From Mycobacterium sp. 1465703.0 (GTDB lineage: Bacteria; Actinomycetota; Actinomycetes; Mycobacteriales; Mycobacteriaceae), in the NCBI RefSeq assembly GCF_001672975.1, contig NZ_LZKU01000003.1, positions 1 to 61,152 of the forward strand: a stretch of 61,152 nucleotides of DNA, in the 5' to 3' direction. How positions within the stretch are numbered: position 1 is the stretch's first letter; every line of letters begins with the position of its first letter. Of this stretch, positions 9,962 to 22,837 are shown one piece after another. The position numbers and the translations under genes were made by a program. The notes under the pieces were generated by a model. That model was not told where the DNA came from and made no database searches. It saw only the letters and a program-made list of their open reading frames with translations.

Positions 9962-10641
9962 CAACACGCGTTTTGGTGATCGACGACGAACCGCAGATCC
10001 TGCGTGCGCTACGCATCAATCTGTCGGTGCGCGGCTATGAGGTGATCACCGCGTCGAGCGGTGCCGGAGCGTTGCGGGCTGCCGCTGAGCACAAACCCGA
10101 CGTGGTGATCCTCGACCTCGGCCTGCCCGACATCTCCGGAATCGACGTGCTGGCCGGTCTGCGCGGATGGCTCACCGCACCGGTGATCGTGTTGTCGGCG
10201 CGCACCGATTCGTCGGACAAGGTCGAGGCCCTCGACGCCGGCGCCGACGACTACGTGACCAAACCCTTTGGGATGGACGAGTTCCTGGCGCGGCTGCGCG
10301 CGGCGGTGCGCCGCAACTCCGCGGCCTCCGAACTGGAGCAGCCGGTGATCGAAACCGAGTCGTTCACGGTCGACCTGGCTGCCAAGAAGGTCACCAAGGA
10401 CGGAAGCGAAGTCCACCTCACCCCGACCGAGTGGGGAATGCTCGAGGTCCTCGTCCGCAACCGCGGCAAGCTGGTCGGCCGCGAGGAACTTCTCAAAGAG
10501 GTGTGGGGCCCGGCGTATGCCACCGAAACACATTATCTACGTGTGTATCTCGCGCAGCTGCGCCGGAAACTCGAAAACGACCCGTCGCACCCCAAGCACC
10601 TGCTGACCGAGTCGGGCATGGGGTATCGATTCGAGGCGTGA
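9958..10641 (+). CDS. kdpE: KdpE response regulator
   Basis: 227 residues. Receiver domain with DDE near the N-terminus, phospho-acceptor Asp53 (VVILDLGLPD), a conserved Thr/Ser switch region (VLSARTDS) and KPF. A C-terminal OmpR winged helix follows (HLTPTEWGMLEVLV, THYLRVYLAQLRRKLE). Start overlaps the kdpD stop (ATGA). It presumably activates kdp by binding the direct repeats at 2231-2280; this is inference. Confidence 0.96.
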   Translation: MTTRVLVIDDEPQILRALRINLSVRGYEVITASSGAGALRAAAEHKPDVVILDLGLPDISGIDVLAGLRGWLTAPVIVLSARTDSSDKVEALDAGADDYVTKPFGMDEFLARLRAAVRRNSAASELEQPVIETESFTVDLAAKKVTKDGSEVHLTPTEWGMLEVLVRNRGKLVGREELLKEVWGPAYATETHYLRVYLAQLRRKLENDPSHPKHLLTESGMGYRFEA

Positions 10642-10710
10642 CGCTCGGTCAGCTTAAGTCACATGCGCACCATGCGCCTCCGCTCGGAAGCACTCGGTCT
10701 TGTGCCCGCC

Positions 10711-10998
10711 TCACAGCGACAACTTCGCGTCCGCCCGCAATGCGAGCACGCGCTGGTGTATTCGGTGCTCGGTGCTGCGCGGGATGTACCCCGGCCCGTA
10801 CAAAGCTCGACCCAGCCGACGGGCCCTGTCGCGGCCAACCTCCCAACGCAAAGCATCCGAGATGACTTTTGATGCCCTACCCGGGACCCAAAAACCCTGC
10901 CTCTCAAGCGACTCCATCATTTCGGCGATGGTCGCCCTGCCATTATGAGCAAGGTGCATCGTGAGCACGTAGCGGAGCTCGATTCCTTCAAGGTTCAT
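10711..10998 (-). CDS. Small winged-helix-like conserved mycobacterial protein
   Basis: 95-residue ORF on the ppx2 strand. The sequence reads like a winged helix: LRYVLTMHLAHNGRATIAEM, a second helix MESLERQGF, a recognition-like helix ASKVISDALRWEVGRDRARR and a short wing RLGRALYGPG, then a basic C-terminus. Small proteins of this appearance occur in several mycobacteria, but I cannot name a characterised member. No good ribosome-binding site is visible. Its stop codon lies inside a 20-bp motif that recurs near 32.1 kb. Confidence 0.6.
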   Translation of the reverse strand: MNLEGIELRYVLTMHLAHNGRATIAEMMESLERQGFWVPGRASKVISDALRWEVGRDRARRLGRALYGPGYIPRSTEHRIHQRVLALRADAKLSL

Positions 10999-11100
10999 TG
11001 CCGCAGCGTGGCATATCGGTATGACATCGCCTCAAGTTGTCGCTACGAGGCGGGCAAAAGCGGTGCCCACTTTTCCAGAGACCGGTGTGGCGTATGTGAC

Positions 11101-12057
11101 TTACTCGGCAATGGACAACACGATGCCGTCCAAGATGTCGTGCTCACTCACCGTCAGCTCGTCGATGCCCGCACGGGCCCGCAACTCGCGCGCCAACTCT
11201 TCGACCACAATCGCTCCCCCGCCGATCACGTCGGCCCGCCCCTCGTGCATCGGCGGCAGCGCCGCACGCTCGGCTCGCGTCATGCCGATCAGCCCTTCGC
11301 ACACCGACAGCAAGTCATCACCGGCGACGCGCGAAAGATGAATGGCCGCAGAGTCATACGTCGTCATGTTGTGGGCCAGCGCGGAAAGCGTGGTCATCGT
11401 CCCGGCCAGTCCGACCCAGGTCTTCGCCCCCTCGACCGAAACCACGTCCAGCGCGACGTCGAGACGCTCGCGCACCACCTGTCGGGCCGCCGCCACTTCC
11501 TGCGGCGTCGGCGGGTCCGAATGCAGGCAGCGCTCGGTCAGCCGCACGCAGCCGATGTCGGCCGAGTAACTGGCCGTCACTCCGTCGTCAGCACCGCCGC
11601 CGGTCACGATTTCGGTGGAGCCGCCGCCCAGGTCGACAACGACGAAAGGTCCAGCCGCGCTGTCTAATTCGCCAACTGCACCGCGGAACGAGAGCTCAGC
11701 CTCTTCGGCGCCGGTGATCACCTCCGCCACCGATCCGGGCAGCACCGCACCCAATACATCGGCGGTCATCGCGAAGAGGGCATCGCGGTTGGCGACATCA
11801 CGGGCGGCCGAGGTGGCCACCATCCGCACCCGTTGCACACCGTGCCGATCCAGCAAGGCGGCATAGTCGGTCAGCGCCGCCCGGGTCCGGGCTATCGCGT
11901 CCGCGGCGAATTCACCCGTCGCGTCGACACCCTGACCCAGCCGGACAATGCGTGTCTCCCGGTGCACATCGCGCAGCCTGCCGCCGTCGAAGTCGGCGAT
12001 CAGCAACCGAATCGAGTTGGTACCGCAGTCGATTCCCGCCAGCCTGCCGTTCACCAT
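11101..12057 (-). CDS. ppx2: Exopolyphosphatase/guanosine pentaphosphatase family protein
   Basis: 318 residues of the Ppx/GppA (ASKHA) family. N-terminal phosphate-1 motif GIDCGTNSIRLLIADF, phosphate-2 region VVDLGGGSTEIV and DILDGIVLSI near the C-terminus. The length matches the short mycobacterial paralogue Rv1026 (about 319 residues), which lacks the C-terminal domain of the long Ppx. Its ATG overlaps the end of the upstream DUF501 gene by 7 bases, so it belongs to the divIC-DUF501-ppx2 run. Confidence 0.92.
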   Translation of the reverse strand: MVNGRLAGIDCGTNSIRLLIADFDGGRLRDVHRETRIVRLGQGVDATGEFAADAIARTRAALTDYAALLDRHGVQRVRMVATSAARDVANRDALFAMTADVLGAVLPGSVAEVITGAEEAELSFRGAVGELDSAAGPFVVVDLGGGSTEIVTGGGADDGVTASYSADIGCVRLTERCLHSDPPTPQEVAAARQVVRERLDVALDVVSVEGAKTWVGLAGTMTTLSALAHNMTTYDSAAIHLSRVAGDDLLSVCEGLIGMTRAERAALPPMHEGRADVIGGGAIVVEELARELRARAGIDELTVSEHDILDGIVLSIAE

Positions 12058-12539
12058 TGGCCCTCCACCAACACGCCGGCCATCGCGGGCTCACCGGCCA
12101 GGATCGCCAGCGCCTGGTCGCCGAACGGGTTCACCCCAGGACCCTTGGCCAGCGAATGCGCGATCAGCACGTGCAGGCACTTGACCCGGTCGGGCATTCC
12201 GCCGCCGGAGAACGTGGTCCCCAGCGATTCGATCGCGTCCCGTTCGGCCAGGTACGACTCGTGGGCGCGCCGGTATGCGGCGGCCAACTCCGGGTCCTGG
12301 CCCAGCCGTTCGGTCATCTCACGCATCAGCCCAGTCGTCTCCAGTCTGCTGGCGGCGGCCGTCAGCGCCGGATGGGTCAGGTAGTACAACGTCGGAAACG
12401 GGGTGCCGTCGGGAAGTCTCGGTGCTGTCTTCACCACGCCCGGTTCACCATTGGGACATCGGTAGGCGATTTCGAGTACCCCGCGCGGTTCGCGCCCCAG
12501 CTGGCGCGCCACCGCTTCCAGGTCGGCACGATCAACCAC
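12051..12539 (-). CDS. DUF501 protein (Rv1025 homologue)
   Basis: 162 residues from the GTG at 12539 (GTG GTT GAT CGT GCC). The frame is open further upstream, but that part lies inside divIC and looks non-coding. DUF501 features: GREPRGVLEIAYRCPNGEPG, a thin-linker LPDGTPFPTLYYLTHP and GMPDRVKCLHVLIAHSLA near the C-terminus with conserved Cys/His. Function unknown; regularly found between divIC and ppx2 in actinobacteria. Overlaps divIC by 8 bases and ppx2 by 7. Confidence 0.88.
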   Translation of the reverse strand: MVDRADLEAVARQLGREPRGVLEIAYRCPNGEPGVVKTAPRLPDGTPFPTLYYLTHPALTAAASRLETTGLMREMTERLGQDPELAAAYRRAHESYLAERDAIESLGTTFSGGGMPDRVKCLHVLIAHSLAKGPGVNPFGDQALAILAGEPAMAGVLVEGQW

Positions 12540-13245
12540 CGGGACCCGTGGGATTCGGAGCGGGCACCGGGCCGGGCGATCCCGGTTCGGCCGGAGCTGG
12601 CGGGGCTTCGGGGACCGGACGATTGGCCGGCGGCAGGTGCGGGGCGTCGGCGATGGTGTGCCACAGCGAGGTGTACCACGGGTCGCTGTTGGCCGGTTTG
12701 GCTGACGGGGATCCCGGCTGGGTGGGCTCGGCCGCCGACGGCGGAAGCTGAACCTGGAACGGGATGTCGCCGGGCTTGACGAACCCGAGCCGCTCACGGG
12801 CTTGCGCCGCAATGTAAGCCGGGTCAGCGAGTTTGGCCTTTCGCTGCTCGAGGTCTGCGACCTGACGGCGTAATGCGGCTTCGCTGGCGGCCAGCTGGTT
12901 CATCTCGGTGCGCTGAGCGAAATAGGTGCGCACGGGTCCGGCGATGGTCAGCGTCAGCACGCAGATCACCGCGGCCAGCACCGCTGCGCGGCGCGCGGTG
13001 AAACCCAGCCGTTGCTCGGAGCGCTGCTCGACCGATTCGGCGGCCTGACGCGCGATCGGCTCCACGAGATGCTCTTGCTGCGTTCGCGTGGCGTTGCGGC
13101 CGGTCTGGTTCGCCGTGGGCGACGTTCGCGAAGCCGGCTTGGATGACGGCTTGGCCGAGCGACGGCGCCGAACCGACTCGCCGGCCTTCCCCGGGCGCGA
13201 TGCCGGGGAGCGCCGTTTCGAGTCGGGCCGTTTCGCGTCAGGCAT
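12532..13245 (-). CDS. divIC: DivIC/FtsB-like septum formation protein
   Basis: 237 residues. A long basic/disordered N-terminus precedes a single membrane helix (AAVLAAVICVLTLTIAGPV). Outside the membrane is a short coiled coil (MNQLAASEAALRRQVADLEQRKAKL) followed by AYIAAQARERLGFVKPGDIPF, the FtsB/DivIC signature. A proline-rich tail follows. It bridges FtsQ and FtsL in the divisome. Located directly downstream of eno, the usual actinobacterial order. Confidence 0.92.
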   Translation of the reverse strand: MPDAKRPDSKRRSPASRPGKAGESVRRRRSAKPSSKPASRTSPTANQTGRNATRTQQEHLVEPIARQAAESVEQRSEQRLGFTARRAAVLAAVICVLTLTIAGPVRTYFAQRTEMNQLAASEAALRRQVADLEQRKAKLADPAYIAAQARERLGFVKPGDIPFQVQLPPSAAEPTQPGSPSAKPANSDPWYTSLWHTIADAPHLPPANRPVPEAPPAPAEPGSPGPVPAPNPTGPGG

Positions 13246-13270
13246 GTCGCATCAGCCGTTGCACATCAAG

Positions 13271-14578
<1,308 letters not shown>

Positions 14579-14618
14579 CTAGCCGGTGCGTGCTTTCGCC
14601 GGTCAGCGATACATCCTG

Positions 14619-15350
14619 CTACAGCGGGTGACCTTTCGCGTAAGCGGTCGCCCAATCGCGCACCGCCCGCGCGTAGACGCCGGAGTTGTTGTAGGCCCGC
14701 AGCGCGGTGACCCAGCCCCGCGGCGTTGCGAGATCCTTTCCACGCCAACACAGATAACCCGCCGCCGCGAGCGCGGCATCGTCGATGTTGTCCGGGCTGA
14801 GGCGGCCGTCGTTGTGAGCATCGACACCATAGAGCCGCCACGTCTCCGGGATGAACTGCATCGGCCCCATGGCCCGGGTCACCCCGTCCCCGTCGGTGAC
14901 CTCTTCCTCGGTGTCGACAATGCGCAGCGTGCCGCCGCTGCCGTCCAGGCGGACACCCCGAATCGGGGGGCTCACATCGCCGTTGGGGGCCAGCCGTGCG
15001 CCGCGATAGGTGCCGTGGTGGCTCTCGACCTGCCCGATGCCGGCCAGGGTGGTCCACGCGATGTGGCATTTCGGGTTCTCGACTTCGGCGACCCGGGCCG
15101 CATAGGCGTAGGCCTCGAGCGCGATCACCGGGATCTCCAATGCCGCCGAGCGTTGTTCGGCCCAGTCCCGCAACTGATCCGCGGGCCGACCGCTGGCATG
15201 AGTGTCCACCGCCGGCACCGGATCTCCGGCCGGTGGCGGGACGCCGTCGGGAATGAACAGACTGAGCTGCCAGGTGCAACTGGAGGCCAGCACAATCGCG
15301 GTCGCGCCAATCACGGCGGCCGCGCGCATCCAACGCCTCGGCGACACCAT
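14619..15350 (-). CDS. lpqU: LpqU lipoprotein, lytic-transglycosylase-like
   Basis: 243 residues from ATG 15350 (MVSPRRWMRAA). A lipoprotein signal peptide with lipobox-like ASSC puts the lipidated cysteine near residue 25. The mature part carries an SLT-type fold: ALEAYAYAARVAE, the putative catalytic glutamate in GIGQVESHHG, AMGPMQFIPETW and LCWRGKDL with RAYNNSGVYARAV. Probably trims peptidoglycan at the cell surface. The lipobox is imperfect (Ala-Ser-Ser-Cys). Confidence 0.88.
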   Translation of the reverse strand: MVSPRRWMRAAAVIGATAIVLASSCTWQLSLFIPDGVPPPAGDPVPAVDTHASGRPADQLRDWAEQRSAALEIPVIALEAYAYAARVAEVENPKCHIAWTTLAGIGQVESHHGTYRGARLAPNGDVSPPIRGVRLDGSGGTLRIVDTEEEVTDGDGVTRAMGPMQFIPETWRLYGVDAHNDGRLSPDNIDDAALAAAGYLCWRGKDLATPRGWVTALRAYNNSGVYARAVRDWATAYAKGHPL

Positions 15351-15665
15351 GCTTTCCTGAGCTCCCCTAAACTCGCCTGCACCAACTTCCGCCACACCAT
15401 CGTCCCATGCGTTCGGCGACTACTCGGTTACCTCGGGCCTCGGCGCACCGACGTATTGTCGGTTTCAGCTAATCCATGGTTAGCTGCCGGTCGCTTTGGC
15501 TAGCGCAGTCAGAGCGACTCCGACCACGGTGATTCGCAACCTCATCCGCGATATTACCGAGCGGCCGACGACAAATTCGGCAAACATCGCGGCGATCGCT
15601 CGGACGGAATGCCGAAAGAGGTGAATAGCGCGCGGCATAGGCCGCTGCATACATTCGACGGCCCG
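15351..15665. other. Intergenic stretch between mazG and lpqU
   Basis: 315 bases with no convincing gene; it must hold the lpqU promoter. The only structure seen is a short inverted repeat ACCGAC/GTCGGT (15447-15463). It has no T-tract on either strand, so I do not call it a terminator. Confidence 0.5.
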
Positions 15666-16699
15666 TCAAGCATCGTCAACCGTGGCGTCGGCGGCGGATT
15701 CCTCGGCGGCCGAGTCGGCCTCGCCGTCGGTCTCGCGCGTCGAGCGCTGTGGCAGATCGTCCAGCACCGGTGCACCGGGCGGCCAGTGCTCGCGCCACTG
15801 TTCCTCAGAGATCGCCCCCAGTGGGGCTACGTCGAACTCCTCCGGAACACCGGTGCCGCGGCGCGCGGCCGCGATCGACCGCTCGGCAGCGCGGACCGTC
15901 TCCACGAAATCCAGAACAGCTGCGCGCAGCGCGCTTTCGGCATCGACATCGGCCGACACCGAGATCGAGGTGATCTCGGCAGGGATCAGGTCGGCGGGCA
16001 GACCGGCCTTCTCGGCACGCTGAATCACCTTCTGCGCCAGCGCCAATGCCGGTTGCCCGGTGTGCACCTCGTCCATCACCGATTTACGCGGTTTTTCGGC
16101 GGCCTTGCGCTCTTCCCACTGGGCCAGCTGCTCTTCGAGCGAGATAGATTGTCCAGCAAGGACTCCCGGCACCCGGTTGCCGAGTTTGCGCATCAGGGTG
16201 GCGGCGACATCGTCGATGGTGAAGGGGAACTGTGACGCGTCCTCGGCGATGCGGGCGTGGAAGAGGACCTGCAGCAACACGTCACCGAGTTCTTCGCGCA
16301 ACTGCTCGGCGTTGCCGCTGCCGACCGCGTCCAGCAGTTCGTAGGTCTCCTCCAGCAGAAACCTGCGCAGCGAGTCGTGGGTTTGCTCACTTTCCCACGG
16401 CCCGGCGGTGCGCAGCTTGTCCATCATCGCCACCGCGTCGACCAGCCGCTCGCCGCGCGGTGTCTCGGGCGCCGATATCAACCGTGCTCCGGCCGCCAAC
16501 CGGGCGGTGACGGCGGGGTGGTCGCGGTCCGAGGACAGCAGCACCGGGGCGTCTTCACCGGAGTGCACCGGACGCGCCGCGGGCAGCGACCAGGGCACCG
16601 CGACCGGCATCTCCTCGGTGTATTGCACCTCGCCGGTCAGGTGCTCGATGGCCTCGATGGGCACCAGCGACGGGCGGCGGGGGTCGAACAAGACGACGA

Positions 16700-16703
<4 letters not shown>
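15666..16703 (-). CDS. mazG: MazG nucleoside triphosphate pyrophosphohydrolase
   Basis: 345 residues. The MazG domain follows an N-terminal extension of about 100 residues. Metal-binding glutamate motifs are visible: [12 protein letters not shown], then [16 protein letters not shown] second partial helical repeat lies towards the C-terminus (RKLGNRVPG). Degrades non-canonical or oxidised dNTPs. Its ATG overlaps the mfd stop (ATGA), so it is translated with mfd. The acidic tail ([14 protein letters not shown]) makes it somewhat longer than the M. tuberculosis protein (about 325). Confidence 0.93.
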
Positions 16704-20356
<3,653 letters not shown>

Positions 20357-20486
20357 GATGAATTCCATTCTAGGGGCCCTCAGCGACAGGGCCGGACACA
20401 CCGAACCACGTCAATATTGAGCTCGCCGCCGTCAAGGGATCGTAAGAAAAGCACCACGTGATTACCCGCGGGCGCAAGTTGGATTC

Positions 20487-21827
20487 ATGACCTTGCTGGA
20501 TATTCTGCCGTCTCTCGGCCAGGCGGCTTCCCCTCGTTTCGATCCTGCTATCTGGCCTATCACCGCCCATCCCGACGAGGAGGGCAGGCTGTGCGTCGGC
20601 GGTGTACCACTGGCCGATATCGCCGACGAGTTCCACACCCCGGCCTACGTCATCGACGAAACCGATTTCCGGCAGCGCGCCCGCCGCTACCGCCGCACCC
20701 TGCGCGGTATCGAGGTCGTCTACGCCGGAAAGTCGCTGTTGAGCACCGCGGTGGCCCGCTGGGCCCGCGAAGAGGGCCTCGGCATCGACATCTGCTCCAG
20801 CGGAGAGCTGGCCGTCGCGCTTGCCGGTGGAGTCGACCCGGCCCGCATCGTCATGCACGGCAACGCGAAATCACCTGAGGAGTTGCGTGAAGCGGTGCGC
20901 GTCGGCGTGCGGCGCATCGTGCTGGATTCCTGCATCGAGATCGCCTACCTCGCCGGCCTGGCGCAACGGCGTCAGCCGGTGCTCCTGCGGGTGACCCCCG
21001 ACATTGACATCCACGGACACCGCGCCGTCACCACCGGTGTCAGCGACCAGAAATTCGGCTTCACGCTGCACGGCGACCGAGCCGACGTCGCGGCCCAGCG
21101 GGTGCTGTCGCACCCCATCCTCGATTTGGTCGGGCTGCACTGTCATATCGGCTCGCAGGTCACCGATCCCGCCCTGTACGGCGAAGCGATTCGCCGGATG
21201 ATCGCCGCGATGGCCGACATCCGGGCCCGGCACGGCGTCATCCTCACCGAACTGAACATCGGCGGCGGGCACGCCATCCCCTACGTCCCCGGTGATCGCG
21301 AGCTCAATCTCGAGCAACTGGCCGACGTCATCGAGAACGCTCTCGACGAGGCCTGTGCCGCCGAGCATTTCCCGCGGCCGCAGGTCGTGGTGGAGCCGGG
21401 GCGGGCCATCTGCGGCCGGGCCGGCGTGACGCTGTACCGGGTGTGCTCGATCAAAACCCAGCCGGGTGGACGCACCTTCGTGGCGGTCGACGGCGGCATG
21501 AGCGACAACCCGCGGGTGTCGCTTTACGGCGCGAGATATACGGCCGCGCTGGCCAACCGGCATTCGATGGGCGCCAAGCAGCGCGTCACCGTGGCCGGCC
21601 GGCACTGCGAATCGGGCGACGAGATCGCCCGCGACATTGAGCTACCGTCCGATCTGCGTCCCGGCGACCTGCTGGCCGTGCCCTGCACCGGTGCGTATCA
21701 CCACAGCATGGCGTCGAACTACAACATGGTCGGCCGCCCCGCGCTGGTGGCGGTCAAGGACGGTCGGGCGCGCGAACTGGTGCGCCGGGAGACGGTTGCC
21801 GACCTGCTGGCCCGCGACTGCGGTTAG
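20487..21827 (+). CDS. lysA: LysA-type PLP decarboxylase paralogue
   Basis: 446 residues of the fold-type III alanine racemase/ornithine decarboxylase family, closest in layout to diaminopimelate decarboxylase. PLP-binding lysine in VVYAGKSLLS, HGNAKS, the HCHIGSQV motif, glycine-rich NIGGGHAIPY, EPGRAI, and the inter-subunit catalytic cysteine in GRHCESGDE with GAYHHSMASNYNM. It lies on the opposite strand between mfd and its usual TetR neighbour, so it is probably an additional copy beside the housekeeping lysA. Substrate could be meso-diaminopimelate or a related amino acid; the sequence does not decide. Confidence 0.85.
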   Translation: MTLLDILPSLGQAASPRFDPAIWPITAHPDEEGRLCVGGVPLADIADEFHTPAYVIDETDFRQRARRYRRTLRGIEVVYAGKSLLSTAVARWAREEGLGIDICSSGELAVALAGGVDPARIVMHGNAKSPEELREAVRVGVRRIVLDSCIEIAYLAGLAQRRQPVLLRVTPDIDIHGHRAVTTGVSDQKFGFTLHGDRADVAAQRVLSHPILDLVGLHCHIGSQVTDPALYGEAIRRMIAAMADIRARHGVILTELNIGGGHAIPYVPGDRELNLEQLADVIENALDEACAAEHFPRPQVVVEPGRAICGRAGVTLYRVCSIKTQPGGRTFVAVDGGMSDNPRVSLYGARYTAALANRHSMGAKQRVTVAGRHCESGDEIARDIELPSDLRPGDLLAVPCTGAYHHSMASNYNMVGRPALVAVKDGRARELVRRETVADLLARDCG

Positions 21828-21885
21828 TGGCGATCGCAAGCGCGGCCAAGCCGGGCGCAGCGGGTCCCACCATGGGGTAGGCCGG

Positions 21886-22527
21886 CTACTCGTCCTGTAG
21901 CCGGGGGTCCGCCTCGAGGTGGGTCAGTCCGTTCCACATCAGGTTGACCAGATGCGCGGCCACCACTTCTTTCTTGGGCTCCCGGGTGTCGAGCCACCAC
22001 TGCGCGGTCATCGACACCGAGCCGACCAGCGCCTGCGCGTACAGCGGCGCCAGCCCGGGATCCAGGCCGCGGCGGGAGAAGTCGCCGGCCAGGATGGAAC
22101 TGACCTGGTTGACGGCGTCGTTGAGCAGGCTGGAGTAGGTGCCCGAGCTGATCGCGGCCGGCGAGTCGCGGATCATGATCCGGAAGCCGTCGGTGCGCTC
22201 TTCGACGTAGGTGAGCAACGCCAGTGCCACCCGCTCGACGCGCACCCGGGACCGGTTGTTGGTCAGCGACGACGTGATGCCGTCCAGCAACGCCGACATC
22301 TCCCGGTCGACCACCACGGCGTACAGGCCTTCCTTGCCGCCGAAATGCTCGTAGACCACCGGTTTGGACACGTTGGCACGCAGCGCGATCTCCTCGATCG
22401 AGGTGCCTTCGTACCCGCGTTCGGCAAAAAGCGAGCGTGCGATGCCGATGAGCTGTTGCCGGCGTTCGGTGCCGGTCATCCGCGCGCGCGGCGCCCGCAC
22501 CTCTTTGTCCGGTTCCTTGTCCAGCAC
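21886..22527 (-). CDS. TetR-family regulator (Rv1019 homologue)
   Basis: About 213 residues from GTG 22527. Other possible starts are GTG 22533, ATG 22575 and ATG 22489. HTH: MTGTERRQQLIGIARSLFAE, GYEGTSIEEIALRANVSKPV, VYEHFGGKEGLY. The C-terminal ligand/dimer domain ends with LMWNGLTHLEADPRLQDE, nearly as I recall it in M. tuberculosis Rv1019. There it is followed on the same strand by mfd and mazG; here lysA separates them. An inverted repeat (22583-22594) upstream is a candidate auto-operator. Confidence 0.85.
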   Translation of the reverse strand: MLDKEPDKEVRAPRARMTGTERRQQLIGIARSLFAERGYEGTSIEEIALRANVSKPVVYEHFGGKEGLYAVVVDREMSALLDGITSSLTNNRSRVRVERVALALLTYVEERTDGFRIMIRDSPAAISSGTYSSLLNDAVNQVSSILAGDFSRRGLDPGLAPLYAQALVGSVSMTAQWWLDTREPKKEVVAAHLVNLMWNGLTHLEADPRLQDE

Positions 22528-22582
22528 GGCCACGTCACTCAGCGTATCGGTCAACAGCCGACAAGCGGCCCGCATCGTCGTC

Positions 22583-22594
22583 AGACTAAAGTCT
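22583..22594. promoter_or_regulatory. Inverted repeat upstream of the TetR gene
   Basis: AGACT-AA-AGTCT, a perfect 5-bp inverted repeat with a 2-base centre. It sits 56 bases upstream of the chosen GTG start and about 48 bases from the tRNA-Gln gene. Short, but placed as expected for a TetR auto-operator. Confidence 0.35.
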
Positions 22595-22641
22595 TGGTGG
22601 CGCGGTCGGGTGTCCATCCGCCGCTCGCCTCGGGTTAGCGA

Positions 22642-22713
22642 TCCGTCGTGGTGTAATCGGCAGCACCTCTGATTTTGGTTCAGATAGTTCAGGTTCGAGT
22701 CCTGGCGACGGAG
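22642..22713 (+). tRNA. tRNA-Gln (TTG anticodon)
   Basis: 72 bases with a complete cloverleaf. Acceptor TCCGTCG/CGACGGA is a perfect 7-bp stem. Anticodon stem TCTGA/TCAGA encloses loop TTTTGGT with anticodon TTG, and the T-arm carries TTCGAGT. CCA is not encoded. Located just upstream of glmU, as in other mycobacteria. Confidence 0.96.
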
Positions 22714-22727
22714 CTTCGATTGCTGGT

Positions 22728-22749
22728 TGCGATATCCGCATCGTTTTTT
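22728..22749 (+). terminator. Possible tRNA terminator
   Basis: A weak hairpin (TGCG/CGCA) is followed closely by six Ts at 22744-22749, the only such T-run nearby. Plausible 3' end for the tRNA transcript; the stem is short. Confidence 0.4.
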
Positions 22750-22824
22750 GCCTTCACCGCAGCTGAGGTGACACGCTTGACGGCGTGTCGGCACTCGCGC
22801 GCGCAGCCCGCGCGGCACATACCC

Positions 22825-22834
22825 AAGAGGAGGG
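22825..22834 (+). promoter_or_regulatory. Ribosome-binding site of glmU
   Basis: AAGAGGAGGG ends three bases before ATG 22838. It favours that ATG over the in-frame TTG just upstream. Confidence 0.85.
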
Positions 22835-22837
22835 TTG

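Noticed and set aside
15447..15463. Hairpin between mazG and lpqU as a terminator
   Set aside because: 6-bp stem and no T-tract on either strand; too weak.
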